Position numbers and translations under genes: made by a program. DNA of 64,000 nucleotides from SAR324 cluster bacterium. Its GTDB lineage: Bacteria > SAR324 > NAC60-12. The stretch is taken from the NCBI GenBank assembly GCA_015231825.1, contig JADGAV010000001.1, positions 425,405 through 489,404 of the forward strand. The letters are read 5' to 3'. Of the stretch, positions 34,929 through 44,489 are shown piece after piece (position 1 is the first letter of the stretch; every line of letters begins with the position of its first letter). Below the pieces are notes generated by a model. It worked only from the letters and a program-made list of their open reading frames with translations, made no database searches and had not been told where the DNA came from.

Positions 34929-35051
34929 TTTGTAAAACTATGAGTTTTAAATTTTTATAAAACAGAAAACCGAAAGGAATTGGTAATAGTTGCATTTGCT
35001 CAACCGTCTTGTATAAAAAAGCCTCCTCCGTTCAATAGCCGCAGTTCGGGT

Positions 35052-37052
35052 TCAGGAAGCAATGCCTTTGGTGTCCCGAGCGCTTGCCGAATTTTGAGAA
35101 CTCATCCGTTCATTCTGCAAAGTCCATGTTTCCTGGTAATAACCGGGGCGCTCCACCAGGTCCTGATGAATTCCCTGATCAACGATTTTTCCTTCCTCTA
35201 GCACGAGGATCAAATCGGCATTTTCCATCGTTTTTGCACGATGAGAAACAATCAGCAAACTGCGTGCATGCTGTTTTCTCAGAATTTGTTTTAAAAGAAA
35301 ATTTTCTGTTTCAGCATCAACGGCTGACAGGACATTGTCTAAAATCAATAAATCACAAGGTGCTGTCATGGCTCTTGCCAGGCTGATTCTTTGTTTCTGT
35401 CCCCCGGAAAGCATGATCCCTTTTTCTCCGACAAGAGTTTTTTCCTGTTGTGGAAATCTGCGGATTTCATCTTCCAGGGCACATTCGTATAGAATAGTCT
35501 TCAAATTCACCGAAAAATCTTCAAGATGTTCGAAGGAACCGAAACAGATGTTGTCTTCCACCGTGTCTGAAAACAAAAATGGGTCCTGGGTAACGGTACG
35601 AATTGCATGCCGGATGTCCATGGGACTAAAAAGGTTGATGTCCTGATCACCAAAAAAAATCTGATTGTTGTCAATGGCGAGATATCGGTTCAAGCAGTTG
35701 ACGAGGGTAGTTTTTCCAGATCCGATTCTGCCCAGTATCCCTACAGTCTGCCCTGGCAGGATGCTGAAACTGATTCCATTCAGTGTAGCTTCAACCTGAC
35801 CCGGATACCGAAAGTGCAGGTTTTTTACCTCCAACCCGGCATCAAATAGATGATCCGTCTTGTTGGGGGGAAGCCCAGCCACATCACTGAATGGTCCTTT
35901 TTGCTGGGCTATGGTCTGGATGCTTTCCACACCGACCAAACCCTGTTGAATCATCGTTGTGACCCACCCCAGGGACATCAAAGGCAGGGTGAGCAGGCCT
36001 GCATAGGTAATATAGGCTGTCAATTCACCGATTGTAAAATCTGCTTTGATGACAAACAGCCCGCCGATTAGCAGAATGACAGTTTTGAGTATGTTTTCAA
36101 GATTGGTGAGGATGGGAAGAAAAAACGAACGGATCATAGAAATGTTCAGGGATCGTTGCAGAATTGCTTTATTTTCTTGATCAAACTTTTCGGTCACCCA
36201 GTTTTTCATTTCAAAGCTTTTGATCACGTCAATTCCTGACAAGGAAGAAACTGTAAAATCCGACAATGCCTGCAGGTTTTTCATTCGCGCCCGAGTGTTC
36301 TTAACCATAATACTCATGCCGATTTTAACTACGACGAAAACAAAGACGATCGGAATCACGCAATAGAGAGTCAAACGTGGAGATAGAAGCCACATTTTGT
36401 AGGGTGTGAGCGAGAGTGCGGTGACGATGTTGAACAAGGCCAGCATTCCAAATCCGCACAGCATTCGAATTCCCGTGACATCATTGTTTAATTTTGAGAT
36501 CACGGTTCCGGAAGGGTTTTTTTCATGAAAATCTTTTTGCAATTCCATCAGTTTAGCAAACATATCGTCTTTGATTTCACATTCTATGGCACGTCCAGGA
36601 GTAAAAAAGAGAAGACGAGAACACATTCGAACAAGCATCATTATGACCGCCAGACCCAACATGATGAACAAATACTGAATCAGCAGTTCCTGGTTTTTAG
36701 CCAGCTTTTCATTTAAATACGTGTGTTTGAGAATGACATTTCTGAATTGTTCGGTTTCTGAAGGTCCAAGTGTTTTCTGCAGAAATTCTTCAAATTCGTT
36801 TTCATCAGAATACTCCTGATTTTCGAGAGTTTTCAATTTTTCCAGAAAAGGAAGGGTTCCGACCTCTTTTTCGATTTGAATGAGCGAAAGTGCGGTGACA
36901 TGGTATCCCACATGAAGCAAGTCAATGCTCCGCTGCACATATTCTGGAATACTGACAGCAATCCAGTTGGTGGCAATGATAAATACGACTCCGGCGCTGT
37001 AGGAGAGGGAATGTTTTCGGATGTATTTGAGTAAAAATGAAAATTTATCCAT
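35052..37052 (-). CDS. mdlA: ABC exporter half-transporter, MdlA-like, degenerate ATPase half
   Basis: The 666-residue protein has a membrane domain at about 20-370 and a nucleotide-binding domain with Walker A GRIGSGKT (441-448), signature LSGGQ (548-552), and H604. In Walker B the catalytic glutamate is asparagine (LILDNVLSAVD, N573), as in the non-catalytic half of heterodimeric exporters. An insert of about 75 residues (roughly 46-120, rich in E, K and L) lies between TM1 and TM2, larger than the usual loop. Transcription runs from this gene into mdlB. The substrate is unknown. Confidence 0.86.
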   Translation of the reverse strand: MDKFSFLLKYIRKHSLSYSAGVVFIIATNWIAVSIPEYVQRSIDLLHVGYHVTALSLIQIEKEVGTLPFLEKLKTLENQEYSDENEFEEFLQKTLGPSETEQFRNVILKHTYLNEKLAKNQELLIQYLFIMLGLAVIMMLVRMCSRLLFFTPGRAIECEIKDDMFAKLMELQKDFHEKNPSGTVISKLNNDVTGIRMLCGFGMLALFNIVTALSLTPYKMWLLSPRLTLYCVIPIVFVFVVVKIGMSIMVKNTRARMKNLQALSDFTVSSLSGIDVIKSFEMKNWVTEKFDQENKAILQRSLNISMIRSFFLPILTNLENILKTVILLIGGLFVIKADFTIGELTAYITYAGLLTLPLMSLGWVTTMIQQGLVGVESIQTIAQQKGPFSDVAGLPPNKTDHLFDAGLEVKNLHFRYPGQVEATLNGISFSILPGQTVGILGRIGSGKTTLVNCLNRYLAIDNNQIFFGDQDINLFSPMDIRHAIRTVTQDPFLFSDTVEDNICFGSFEHLEDFSVNLKTILYECALEDEIRRFPQQEKTLVGEKGIMLSGGQKQRISLARAMTAPCDLLILDNVLSAVDAETENFLLKQILRKQHARSLLIVSHRAKTMENADLILVLEEGKIVDQGIHQDLVERPGYYQETWTLQNERMSSQNSASARDTKGIAS

Positions 37053-37166
37053 ATTTCAATCGGGTTTAGTGGCACAATTTGACTTGTTTGGTAAGAAAAA
37101 GAAAGCTTTGCAATTTTGCTCACTGAGTATGGGAAAGAAAAATGCGGTAAAGATAATCAGAATATT

Positions 37167-37940
37167 TCATTTCGACAACAGTTTGTCGGCCGCCTGCCAG
37201 TGCGCTTCATCAATCCAGGTCAAACTGAAGTAATGGGTCTCGATTGCATCCATTTCTGAGCGTGGCAGACCGTCCCTTGCTCCGATCAATAATGCCTTAA
37301 AAGCTCTCATTACCTGGGGTTTCTGTTGCAGATAAGGAGAGATAAATCGTTCTATGAAAACGGGAAGATTTTCCTCGTCTTCGGCGATTTCATCAATCAG
37401 TCCCATATTGAAAGCCTGTCGGGGAGTCAGCAGTTCACTGGTTCCCAATAATCTCAATGCCGTTGAACGTCCGACGATCTGGATCAGATCGATCCCTCCA
37501 CCCCAGGCACTTGAAATATTCAATTTCCCTTGGACAAACCCGATTCCCGCGTCAGAGGCAGCAATGCGAAGGTCACATGCAACGGCAAGTTCAGCCCCGC
37601 CGCCGAGAGCAGTACCATTCAATACGGCGATCACAGGGACCGGGAATTTGCGGATTGCATTGAGCGCGGCCTTGCCTTCTTCAGCCATTTTTCTGGCATC
37701 GTCCAAAGTACGGATCTCGTTGAGGTCTCGCAAATCCCCACCAGCGGCAAAAGATTTATCTCCTGCACCAACCAGGACAGCAAGCTTAAGGGATGGATCG
37801 TCGGCATGGATTTGGAAGGTTGTTCTCAAATCCTCAAGTAGAACCCGACTGAGCGCATTTCGTTTTTCTGGACGATTGATTGTTACGCGTAACAGGCCTT
37901 CTTCGACTTGAGTTTGAAGGTATTTCGACTTGTTTTTCAT
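37167..37940 (-). CDS. Enoyl-CoA hydratase/isomerase family protein
   Basis: The 257-residue crotonase-fold protein has VTINRPEKRNALSRVLLEDL near the N terminus, SFAAGGDLRDLNE (first oxyanion-hole region, AGGDL), and VIAVLNGTALGGGAELAVAC with DLRIAAS (second oxyanion loop). Family members act on CoA esters in fatty acid, amino acid or aromatic degradation; the exact reaction depends on acidic residues that I cannot assign with certainty. It is not next to other beta-oxidation genes. The start is the family-typical one, with only a weak ribosome binding site. Confidence 0.88.
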   Translation of the reverse strand: MKNKSKYLQTQVEEGLLRVTINRPEKRNALSRVLLEDLRTTFQIHADDPSLKLAVLVGAGDKSFAAGGDLRDLNEIRTLDDARKMAEEGKAALNAIRKFPVPVIAVLNGTALGGGAELAVACDLRIAASDAGIGFVQGKLNISSAWGGGIDLIQIVGRSTALRLLGTSELLTPRQAFNMGLIDEIAEDEENLPVFIERFISPYLQQKPQVMRAFKALLIGARDGLPRSEMDAIETHYFSLTWIDEAHWQAADKLLSK

Positions 37941-38201
37941 TCAATGGATCAAGAATGCTTTTCCATAAGTACTTGTATGGAATTTGACCGATGGGGTTTT
38001 TCTGTAAGGAATTTTCTGGAGCAGAGAGTTTTCATAATGGTTCAAAAAAGGTCAAGTGATACTTCAGTTATTGCTGTTCCTGCCTTGTTTTTGGGAGCTT
38101 TTTTGCTTTGCAGCAAGCGGGGAGGTGAATAATTTTTCGAAGAGATTCTAAAAGGGTCGGTTGCACGGAGAACAGAATTCTCCTTGTTTTTGACAATTTC
38201 T

Positions 38202-39914
38202 TTAGCCTTCACGCGTGACTGAAAGGATTTCTTCAATGGTGGTCATTCCGCGGAGGATTTTTGAAGCTCCATCCATCCTCAGAGTGATCATTCCGTTTTC
38301 CAGCGCTTCTTGTTTGATGGCATTTTCATCATTGGTTTCCAGAACAACTTGCTTTATTTGGTCATTCATCAACAGCAGTTCGTGGATTGCAATTCTTCCA
38401 TGATAGCCGGTGTCCCTGCAGTGTCCGCATCCTTTACCATGGTGTAGCTTTCCTCCTGCGCTTTCCAATTCTTTTTCAGAAATTCCCACTTCGCGCAATT
38501 GCTCGTGATGAGGGACGTAGGACTCCTTGCAGTAAGCACATATTCGCCGCACCAACCGCTGAGCTAATACGCCTATGATTGTTGAGGTAACCAGAAATGG
38601 CTCGACCTGCATGTCAATCAGGCGGGTGATGGTGGCTGGTGCGTTGTTGGTATGTACGGTGCTGAAAACAAGATGACCGGTGAGGGCTGCCTGAATGGCA
38701 ATTTGGGCGGTTTCAGTATCGCGCATTTCTCCGACCATAATAATATCCGGATCCTGACGTAATACAGAACGAAGTGCATTGGCGAAGGTCAAACCCAACT
38801 TGTGATTGACCTCGATCTGGCTGTAACCGGGAATTTTGTATTCAACCGGGTCTTCAATGGTAATGACATTTTTTGCATGCCGGTCCAAAGTACCGAGGGC
38901 TGCATAAAGTGTGGTAGTTTTCCCGCTTCCTGTGGGACCGGTAACGAGGATAATCCCCCCTGTTTTGTGAACAATTTTATTGAAATCCTGGCGAACACTG
39001 CCTACCAATCCCAAATCATCCAGGTTCATCAGCTGTTCACTTTGATACAGCAGACGCATCACTACTTTTTCGCCATGGACCGTTGGAACAGTAGAAACTC
39101 GTATATCGACCCGTTTTCCAGCTACCAGCACTCTTGTGCGTCCATCCTGCGGCATTCCTTTTTGGGCAATATCCAGTCGTGACATCACTTTGACTCGATT
39201 GACTACGGTCAAATGGGCATTTTTAGGGATTGTGGACACATCATAAAGAACTCCGTCAATACGGTAGCGGACATTGGTTTCACGGGGAGAGGGATCTATG
39301 TGCACATCACTGGCATCTTCTCGAGCAGCTTGCCAGAGAAGACTGTTGACCAACCGCTTTACGGGTTCTTCGTCGATAGAATCCAGCAATTCTTCTGCTT
39401 CTTCCTCAAGTATGTTTTCAAACCCCTGAGTGTCCAGATCGTCAATTGCCTGTTCTGTCGTTCCTGTTCGTTCATACGCCTGATTGATCAAATCCGTGAT
39501 CGCCTGACGGTTGGAGACAATGGGAATGATGCGGCATTTTAACTTGACGGCAACATTGTCGATTGGCTGCAGGTTAGCAGGATCTTCAACCGCAACCTCC
39601 AGATCATATCCATCTCTTTTGATAGGAAAAAACATGAACTTTTTAGCATATCGAATCGGGATCAGGCCGGTAAAACTTTCCATTCCATTGAGATCCGCAA
39701 AGCGATTACGATATTCCAGCTCATAAAAGCGAGCTATTGCTTCCTGGTAGATTGGTTCTTTGACGACTTTGTACCTCAAAAGGACTTCTTTGAGTGCCAT
39801 CAGATCCATCCGATTTTCAAGCAGCTGCTCATGATAGGGAGCAAATGCTTCGTCAGAGACATTGAGCTGGTCAATGAGAATATTCACAACGGGGTGATAA
39901 TTGGATACGTTCAT
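38202..39914 (-). CDS. gspE: GspE/PilB-family secretion or pilus assembly ATPase
   Basis: The 570-residue hexameric ATPase energises a type II secretion system or type IV pilus. After a MshEN-like N-terminal domain (to about 150) come DASDVHIDPSPRETNVRYRI, DIRVSTVPTVHGEKVVMRLL, Walker A LVTGPTGSGKTTTLYAAL, the Asp box TIEDPVEYKIPGYSQIEVN and Walker B PDIIMVGEMRDTETAQIA. A tetracysteine zinc site (CAYC then CGHC) follows. The features favour GspE over PilB, but both remain possible. The ATG at 39914 is preferred over the ORF's upstream start. No other gsp genes are in the window. Confidence 0.9.
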   Translation of the reverse strand: MNVSNYHPVVNILIDQLNVSDEAFAPYHEQLLENRMDLMALKEVLLRYKVVKEPIYQEAIARFYELEYRNRFADLNGMESFTGLIPIRYAKKFMFFPIKRDGYDLEVAVEDPANLQPIDNVAVKLKCRIIPIVSNRQAITDLINQAYERTGTTEQAIDDLDTQGFENILEEEAEELLDSIDEEPVKRLVNSLLWQAAREDASDVHIDPSPRETNVRYRIDGVLYDVSTIPKNAHLTVVNRVKVMSRLDIAQKGMPQDGRTRVLVAGKRVDIRVSTVPTVHGEKVVMRLLYQSEQLMNLDDLGLVGSVRQDFNKIVHKTGGIILVTGPTGSGKTTTLYAALGTLDRHAKNVITIEDPVEYKIPGYSQIEVNHKLGLTFANALRSVLRQDPDIIMVGEMRDTETAQIAIQAALTGHLVFSTVHTNNAPATITRLIDMQVEPFLVTSTIIGVLAQRLVRRICAYCKESYVPHHEQLREVGISEKELESAGGKLHHGKGCGHCRDTGYHGRIAIHELLLMNDQIKQVVLETNDENAIKQEALENGMITLRMDGASKILRGMTTIEEILSVTREG

Positions 39915-39999
39915 TAGAAACTGATTTTTGGGTAAAGGGCTAATTTGAAAAAAAAACACTCTTTCGGAGTTCTCGTCCGTTCATCCTCTCTGTCTCTCT

Positions 40000-41259
40000 T
40001 CATTTCCTAACAATATCCGGCATTCCGAGACACTTCGGCAGTCGAATTGAACCGTCAGACTGCTGTCCATTCTCGATCAATGCGATCAGCGTCCGGGAGA
40101 CGGCAACTGCCGTCCCGTTGAGCATATGGACAAAGCGGTTTTTTCCTGTTTCAGAATCTTTAAATCGAATATTCAGACGTCGAGATTGGTAATCGGTGCA
40201 ATTGGAGGTCGAGGTGACTTCTCCCCATTTTCCACGTCCGGGCATCCAGGCTTCAAGATCATATTTTCGATAGGCCGGGGAACCCAGATCTCCGGTGCAG
40301 ATGTCAACCACACGATAGGGAATATTCAATTCCTGATAAATCTTTTCTTCGATTTCACGAATCTTTTCATGCATCGCTTCTGATTGATCAGGATGGGTGA
40401 AGATGAACATTTCAACTTTGGAAAATTGATGCACACGGTAGAGCCCTTTTGACTCCCTACCGGCGGCCCCGGCTTCTGTGCGAAAACAATGAGAAACTCC
40501 AGCATGGAATACCGGCAATTCTTCTGCCTGGAAAACTTTATTGCTCAATCGGCCCCCCAATGTGATTTCTGATGTGGCAATCAGGCACAAATCAGAATCA
40601 TTGATAGAATAGATTTGCGTTTCTTCTCCACGGGGATTGAAACCGATGCCGTCCAGAATTTCCATGCGGGCCAGGTCGGGAGTGATGAAGGGAGTAAACC
40701 CTTCTTCCAGTACAACTTTTAATGCATACTGAATCAATGCAAACTCAAGCATCACGGCTTCATTTTTCAGATAATAGAATTTTTGTCCTGCTACTTTGGC
40801 GCCGCCTTCAAAATCAATCAAATCCAGATCTTCCATCAATGTCAGATGGTCTTTTGCTTCAAAATCAAATTCCGGGATGGCACCCACTTCCCGCAGAGAA
40901 AGGTTGTCCTCATCGGTCTGACCAATAGGAGAATCCGGATGGGTTAAATTGGGAACCTGGGAGAGCAAATCCTGACGGGAAGCATCGACGATGTCATATT
41001 TTTTTTCCTTTTCAGATACCTGTTCTCTGAGCTGCTTTGCTTCTGCAATCAAAGGCTGACGTTCTTCCTGCGAGATGGGACTTTTCATCTGCTGGCTAAT
41101 CTCATTGCGCCTTTGACGCATAGCATCGAGTTCGTTTTTCAACAGACGAGACTGCTCGTCTAATTCAAGCAGCTTCTGAATGTCAATCTGGAGATGACGG
41201 TTTTGACAGTTTTGTATGATTTCGTCAGGGTGCTTGCGAATATACTTAATATCGAGCAT
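40000..41259 (-). CDS. serS: Seryl-tRNA synthetase
   Basis: The 419-residue class II synthetase charges tRNA-Ser and, with SelA, would supply the Sec needed for the selenoproteins in this window. It has the N-terminal coiled-coil arm (LLKNELDAMRQRRNEISQQM and KQLREQVSEKEKKYD, about 35-95), motif 2 CFRTEAGAAGRESKGLYRVH, and motif 3 LNGTAVAVSRTLIALIENGQ. Serine-binding TSEITLGG is also present. Length is normal. It lies just downstream of a divergent FkbM gene. Confidence 0.96.
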   Translation of the reverse strand: MLDIKYIRKHPDEIIQNCQNRHLQIDIQKLLELDEQSRLLKNELDAMRQRRNEISQQMKSPISQEERQPLIAEAKQLREQVSEKEKKYDIVDASRQDLLSQVPNLTHPDSPIGQTDEDNLSLREVGAIPEFDFEAKDHLTLMEDLDLIDFEGGAKVAGQKFYYLKNEAVMLEFALIQYALKVVLEEGFTPFITPDLARMEILDGIGFNPRGEETQIYSINDSDLCLIATSEITLGGRLSNKVFQAEELPVFHAGVSHCFRTEAGAAGRESKGLYRVHQFSKVEMFIFTHPDQSEAMHEKIREIEEKIYQELNIPYRVVDICTGDLGSPAYRKYDLEAWMPGRGKWGEVTSTSNCTDYQSRRLNIRFKDSETGKNRFVHMLNGTAVAVSRTLIALIENGQQSDGSIRLPKCLGMPDIVRK

Positions 41260-41589
41260 AAATACTTATTTGTGATAAAAAGGAAGGAATACAAAGATGG
41301 TTTGCCTGAATCAGGTGAGATGAATCGGCTTGTTTGAGAAAAATTTAACACGTGCTCCAAATAATGCCAATACAAAATAAAACACGTGTTTCAAGAGGGG
41401 AACACACGCGTCTCTATTCTAAACTGTGAATGCATTATTTCTGAAAATTATGCTCTTATGGGAATGAATTACAGATAAAGTGTGGGGAAGAATTCATTGA
41501 AGAACAGATGTTGGTTTCAACTGCTTCTCAAACATGCATTTCAAAAAGTTAAGTGCTCAAGCACCGGTCAACTCCATGACAGGGGGGAA
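41260..41589. other. Intergenic region between divergent serS and the FkbM gene
   Basis: It holds a perfect 12-base palindrome AAACACGTGTTT (41380-41391) and a second CACGTG core in AACACGTGC (41347-41355), with the cores 34 bases apart. The promoters of both divergent genes must be here. No gene is seen apart from an open frame extending the FkbM gene upstream. Confidence 0.45.
41380..41391. promoter_or_regulatory. Perfect palindrome AAACACGTGTTT
   Basis: A 12-base perfect palindrome with a CACGTG core; another CACGTG core lies 34 bases upstream. It could be a repressor site for serS or for the FkbM gene. Confidence 0.35.
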
Positions 41590-42345
41590 ATGAAGAAAAT
41601 ATTGATTCAATGGGTTAAAAAAATAGGTCAACAAATGGGCTTTGAAATTCACAGGAAAAGTACCCGCAGGACAATGGCTCAAGTATTGGAACATGTCGCT
41701 TCACTGGGATTTCAACCCAAAACAGTAATTGATATTGGGGTTGCAAGGGGAACACCCGCGCTCTATGCGGCCTTTCCCCATGCCTATCATTTTTTGATTG
41801 AACCGCTCAAAGAATTTGAAGAAGATTTAAAACGGATTTGTTCTCTCTATCAGGGAAGCTATGTGTTGTCTGCGGTTGGAAAAAAGGAAGACAGGATGAC
41901 GATCAATGTACACGCTGACCCTTCTGCTTCGTCCCTGTTTAGCGAGGCTGATGGAAAATTAGTGGATGGCACTCCGCGCGAAATTCCCGTAGAGACGGTT
42001 GACCGGTTGTTTGCACAACATCAGCTCCATGGCCCGATCGTTTTAAAAATCGATGTACAAGGCGCGGAAATCGACGTACTGGCAGGAGCAATCCAAACTT
42101 TAGAGCAAACCGAGTTGGTGTTATTGGAAGTTTCTTTTTTTCAATTTTATGAATCCGGACCACAGTTCTATGATGTACTCGTCACCATGAAAAATCACGG
42201 TTTTGTGGCTTATGATTTTTTTGGAGGGCACAATCGTCCATTTGATGGGGCCCTCGCACAGATTGATGTGGTTTTTGTGAAGGAGTTTGGGGTATTTCGC
42301 AAAGAACACTTTTATGCAACTGAAAAGCAGAGAGGGCTCTTGTGA
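41590..42345 (+). CDS. FkbM-family SAM-dependent methyltransferase
   Basis: The 251-residue protein has the FkbM methyltransferase pattern: TVIDIGVARGTPALYAAFPH (SAM motif I), FLIEPLKEFEEDLKRI (the family's phi-E-P motif), VETVDRLFAQHQ and VLKIDVQGAEIDVLAGA (DxQGxExxVL, the family's hallmark). FkbM enzymes O-methylate sugars and small molecules, often surface glycans. The start ATG at 41590 follows AGGGGGGAA; the longer frame from 41482 has no clear ribosome binding site. It converges on a small conserved-looking gene. Confidence 0.9.
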   Translation: MKKILIQWVKKIGQQMGFEIHRKSTRRTMAQVLEHVASLGFQPKTVIDIGVARGTPALYAAFPHAYHFLIEPLKEFEEDLKRICSLYQGSYVLSAVGKKEDRMTINVHADPSASSLFSEADGKLVDGTPREIPVETVDRLFAQHQLHGPIVLKIDVQGAEIDVLAGAIQTLEQTELVLLEVSFFQFYESGPQFYDVLVTMKNHGFVAYDFFGGHNRPFDGALAQIDVVFVKEFGVFRKEHFYATEKQRGLL

Positions 42346-42353
42346 CATCCAAA

Positions 42354-42548
42354 TTATTTGTTGAGCAGTTCAACCATTCCAGCGTCATTGAATTTAACTG
42401 TCTTTCCGACATTGAATTCAGGATTGAAGCTTTTGATCACCTTCGCAATCCGGTTCCATCCCATTTCAAAAACTGCAGATTCATAGAAAAACTGTTCTCC
42501 TTTTTGCAGATCTCTTATTGCTTTTTTCGGTTTTTCCTTGTTGTCCAT
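42354..42548 (-). CDS. Small hypothetical protein (64 aa)
   Basis: The ATG at 42548 has AGGAG at six-base spacing, a strong ribosome binding site. The product is basic and mixed: MDNKEKPKKAIRDLQKGEQF at the N terminus, then FYESAVFEMGWNRIAK and VGKTVKFNDAGMVEL. I know no family. It converges on the FkbM gene with eight bases between stops. Translation is well supported; function is unknown. Confidence 0.55.
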   Translation of the reverse strand: MDNKEKPKKAIRDLQKGEQFFYESAVFEMGWNRIAKVIKSFNPEFNVGKTVKFNDAGMVELLNK

Positions 42549-42937
42549 AACTCACTCCTGTGCAGCAGTTCTTTATCGAACAAATATACCAGTTAAAATA
42601 CGATCAATAATATTTCGGGAAACCCAAAGAGTTCGACCGTTCCGCTTCATAGACCGATCAAAGCCATTTTCCTCAAAAATGAAGCAACGATGATCGTGTC
42701 GGAAAAGCAGCAAAACAATTAGCAGCATGCCGGTCCTGATCCCGTGTATCGTGCAGTAGTAAAATTCTTTCGTTTGTTTTGACAGACTTTTCTGAATGCA
42801 CCGATCCTTTATCAAGAACGCGGTTTTCCGGTTCTGAAGAACCCTGGAATGAATCTAGACTAAATCATGGAAAAAGCGAGATGAAAATGATAAGTAGAAG
42901 CTCACACTTTTTTCCCTCAACATGAAAAGGAAACATC
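42549..42937. other. Intergenic region between small gene and NIPSNAP gene
   Basis: A minus-strand frame at 42573-42815 is open but lacks a ribosome binding site and resembles no known family. Nothing else is supported. Confidence 0.3.
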
Positions 42938-43558
42938 ATGATTTATGAAATTAGAAGCTACATTGTGCAGGCAGGCAGGGTACCGGAATATGAAAAACAT
43001 TTTGAAGAGGCACTTCCCAACCGTATGCAATATTCTGAATTGGCGGGTTTCTGGCACACAGAACTGGGTCCCTTGAATCAAGTGGTCCATATTTGGCCCT
43101 ATGAAGATCTTGAGGATCGTGAAGAAAAACGAGCAAAAGCAGCTCAAGGAGGACAATGGCCGCCTAAAGGAAAGGAACTCCTGGTTTCAATGACTTCGGA
43201 GATTTTCGTGGCAGCTCCATTTTCTCCTGTTCTGGGAGGTGGGCAAAAATTGGGGAACATCTATGAAATGCGCATTTATCAATACCGGCCCGGGACAATT
43301 CCCTCGGTCATGGAACGCTGGGAAGAGGCATTGAAAGGAGGGCGGTTGTCTCTTTCTCCTCTGGCGGCTTGCATGTATAGTGAAATTGGGGGCCTGAATG
43401 TCTGGGTGCACCTCTGGCCCTATACAAGTATGAAAGAAAGAGCTCGCGTGAGGAAAGAATCTCATGAGCTACCAACCTGGCCGCCTAAAACCAGAGAATT
43501 TATGATCAGTCAGCAAAATAAAATTTTGATTCCTGCTTCATTTTCTCCAATGGCTTAA
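42938..43558 (+). CDS. NIPSNAP family protein, two repeats
   Basis: The 206-residue protein holds two NIPSNAP (ferredoxin-like) repeats, at about 1-95 and 105-200. Each begins with a (I)YEIRxY-type strand (MIYEIRSYIVQAGRVPEYEK and IYEMRIYQYRPGTIP) and has a W/P-rich end (VVHIWPYEDLEDR and VWVHLWPYTSMKERA). The family is common in bacterial accessory catabolic loci but the biochemical role is unknown. AAGGAAA precedes the ATG. Confidence 0.9.
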   Translation: MIYEIRSYIVQAGRVPEYEKHFEEALPNRMQYSELAGFWHTELGPLNQVVHIWPYEDLEDREEKRAKAAQGGQWPPKGKELLVSMTSEIFVAAPFSPVLGGGQKLGNIYEMRIYQYRPGTIPSVMERWEEALKGGRLSLSPLAACMYSEIGGLNVWVHLWPYTSMKERARVRKESHELPTWPPKTREFMISQQNKILIPASFSPMA

Positions 43559-43664
43559 TGCAGGCGGACTGGTTCCACGCATACTGTCAAAGTTGAAAAT
43601 ATTTTTCAATTTGATTGGCAATTCACATTTGTTTCCGGCCATTTTGGCCGGACTTTCCAGGGCT

Positions 43665-44357
43665 TCACGGATTTAAGGCCGCTTTCCCTTTTTCATAGGA
43701 AGGACGTGCTGTGCATGTCTTGACCCAGGTTCCTACGTTTTCGTAGTTAGACAGACCGAGGTATTCTCCTGCCTCATAAAAACCGCTTAAGGTTGATACC
43801 CAGGGAAAAGTGGCTATATCTGCGATGGAATAGCTGCTGCCTAATAGAAAATCCCGATTCTCTAGGCGTTTTTCCAACACTGCTAACAGCCTCTGTGTCT
43901 CTTTTTGATAACGTTCTTTGGGATACGGATCCTTGCACTGGTCCGCGGCGAATTTATAAAAATGCCCGAATTGGCCAAACATTGGTCCGATATGTCCAAC
44001 CTGAAAAAATAGCCATTGCAGGCATTCATTCTTTTCAACAGGATCAGACGGCATCAGCCGTCCGCTTTTTTCTGCCAGATACACCAAAATTGCTCCGGAT
44101 TCCATGATGCTGACGGCTTTACCGTGAGGGCCATTTGGATCAATGATCGCAGGAATTTTTGAATTGGGGTTCACTGATTTAAACTCTTCAGTGTGCTGAT
44201 CCCCTTTCATAATGTCGACTATATGAGCTTCGTAGGAGAGCCCCATTTCTTCAAGGGCAATGGAAGCTTTCAGACCGTTTGGTGTTCCGAGCGAATAAAG
44301 TTGTATTTGGTCTTCGTGTTGTGGGGGCCAGCGCTTATATATCAGTGGTTTGCTCAT
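43665..44357 (-). CDS. Glutathione S-transferase family protein (YghU/YfcG-like)
   Basis: The 230-residue protein has an N-terminal thioredoxin-like domain (IQLYSLGTPNGLKASIALEE, then NSKIPAIIDPNGPHGK, VSIMESGAILVYLAEKSG, the glutathione site) and a C-terminal helical domain (SSYSIADIATFPWVS). TPNG at the start of helix 1 is typical of the Nu class (YghU/YfcG), which act as glutathione-dependent disulfide or peroxide reductases rather than conjugating enzymes. The ATG at 44357 is set by AAGGAGA five bases upstream. It follows the acyltransferase fusion on the same strand by about 130 bases. Confidence 0.88.
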   Translation of the reverse strand: MSKPLIYKRWPPQHEDQIQLYSLGTPNGLKASIALEEMGLSYEAHIVDIMKGDQHTEEFKSVNPNSKIPAIIDPNGPHGKAVSIMESGAILVYLAEKSGRLMPSDPVEKNECLQWLFFQVGHIGPMFGQFGHFYKFAADQCKDPYPKERYQKETQRLLAVLEKRLENRDFLLGSSYSIADIATFPWVSTLSGFYEAGEYLGLSNYENVGTWVKTCTARPSYEKGKAALNP

Positions 44358-44489
44358 GTCTCTCCTTGTTGTTTTAAAAATTGCAGACGGGTGAGTATCC
44401 GGCAGCATTGGAATTGAAGGAAAGCAGACAAACTAACAGGGACAATGGCATTGATAAAGTCAATTCACTCTGACTGGCAGAGCATAGGC

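Noticed and set aside
44357..44489. Frameshift that would restore the C-terminal domain of the acyl-AMP synthetase
   Set aside because: All three frames downstream of the stop were read and none resembles the missing domain.
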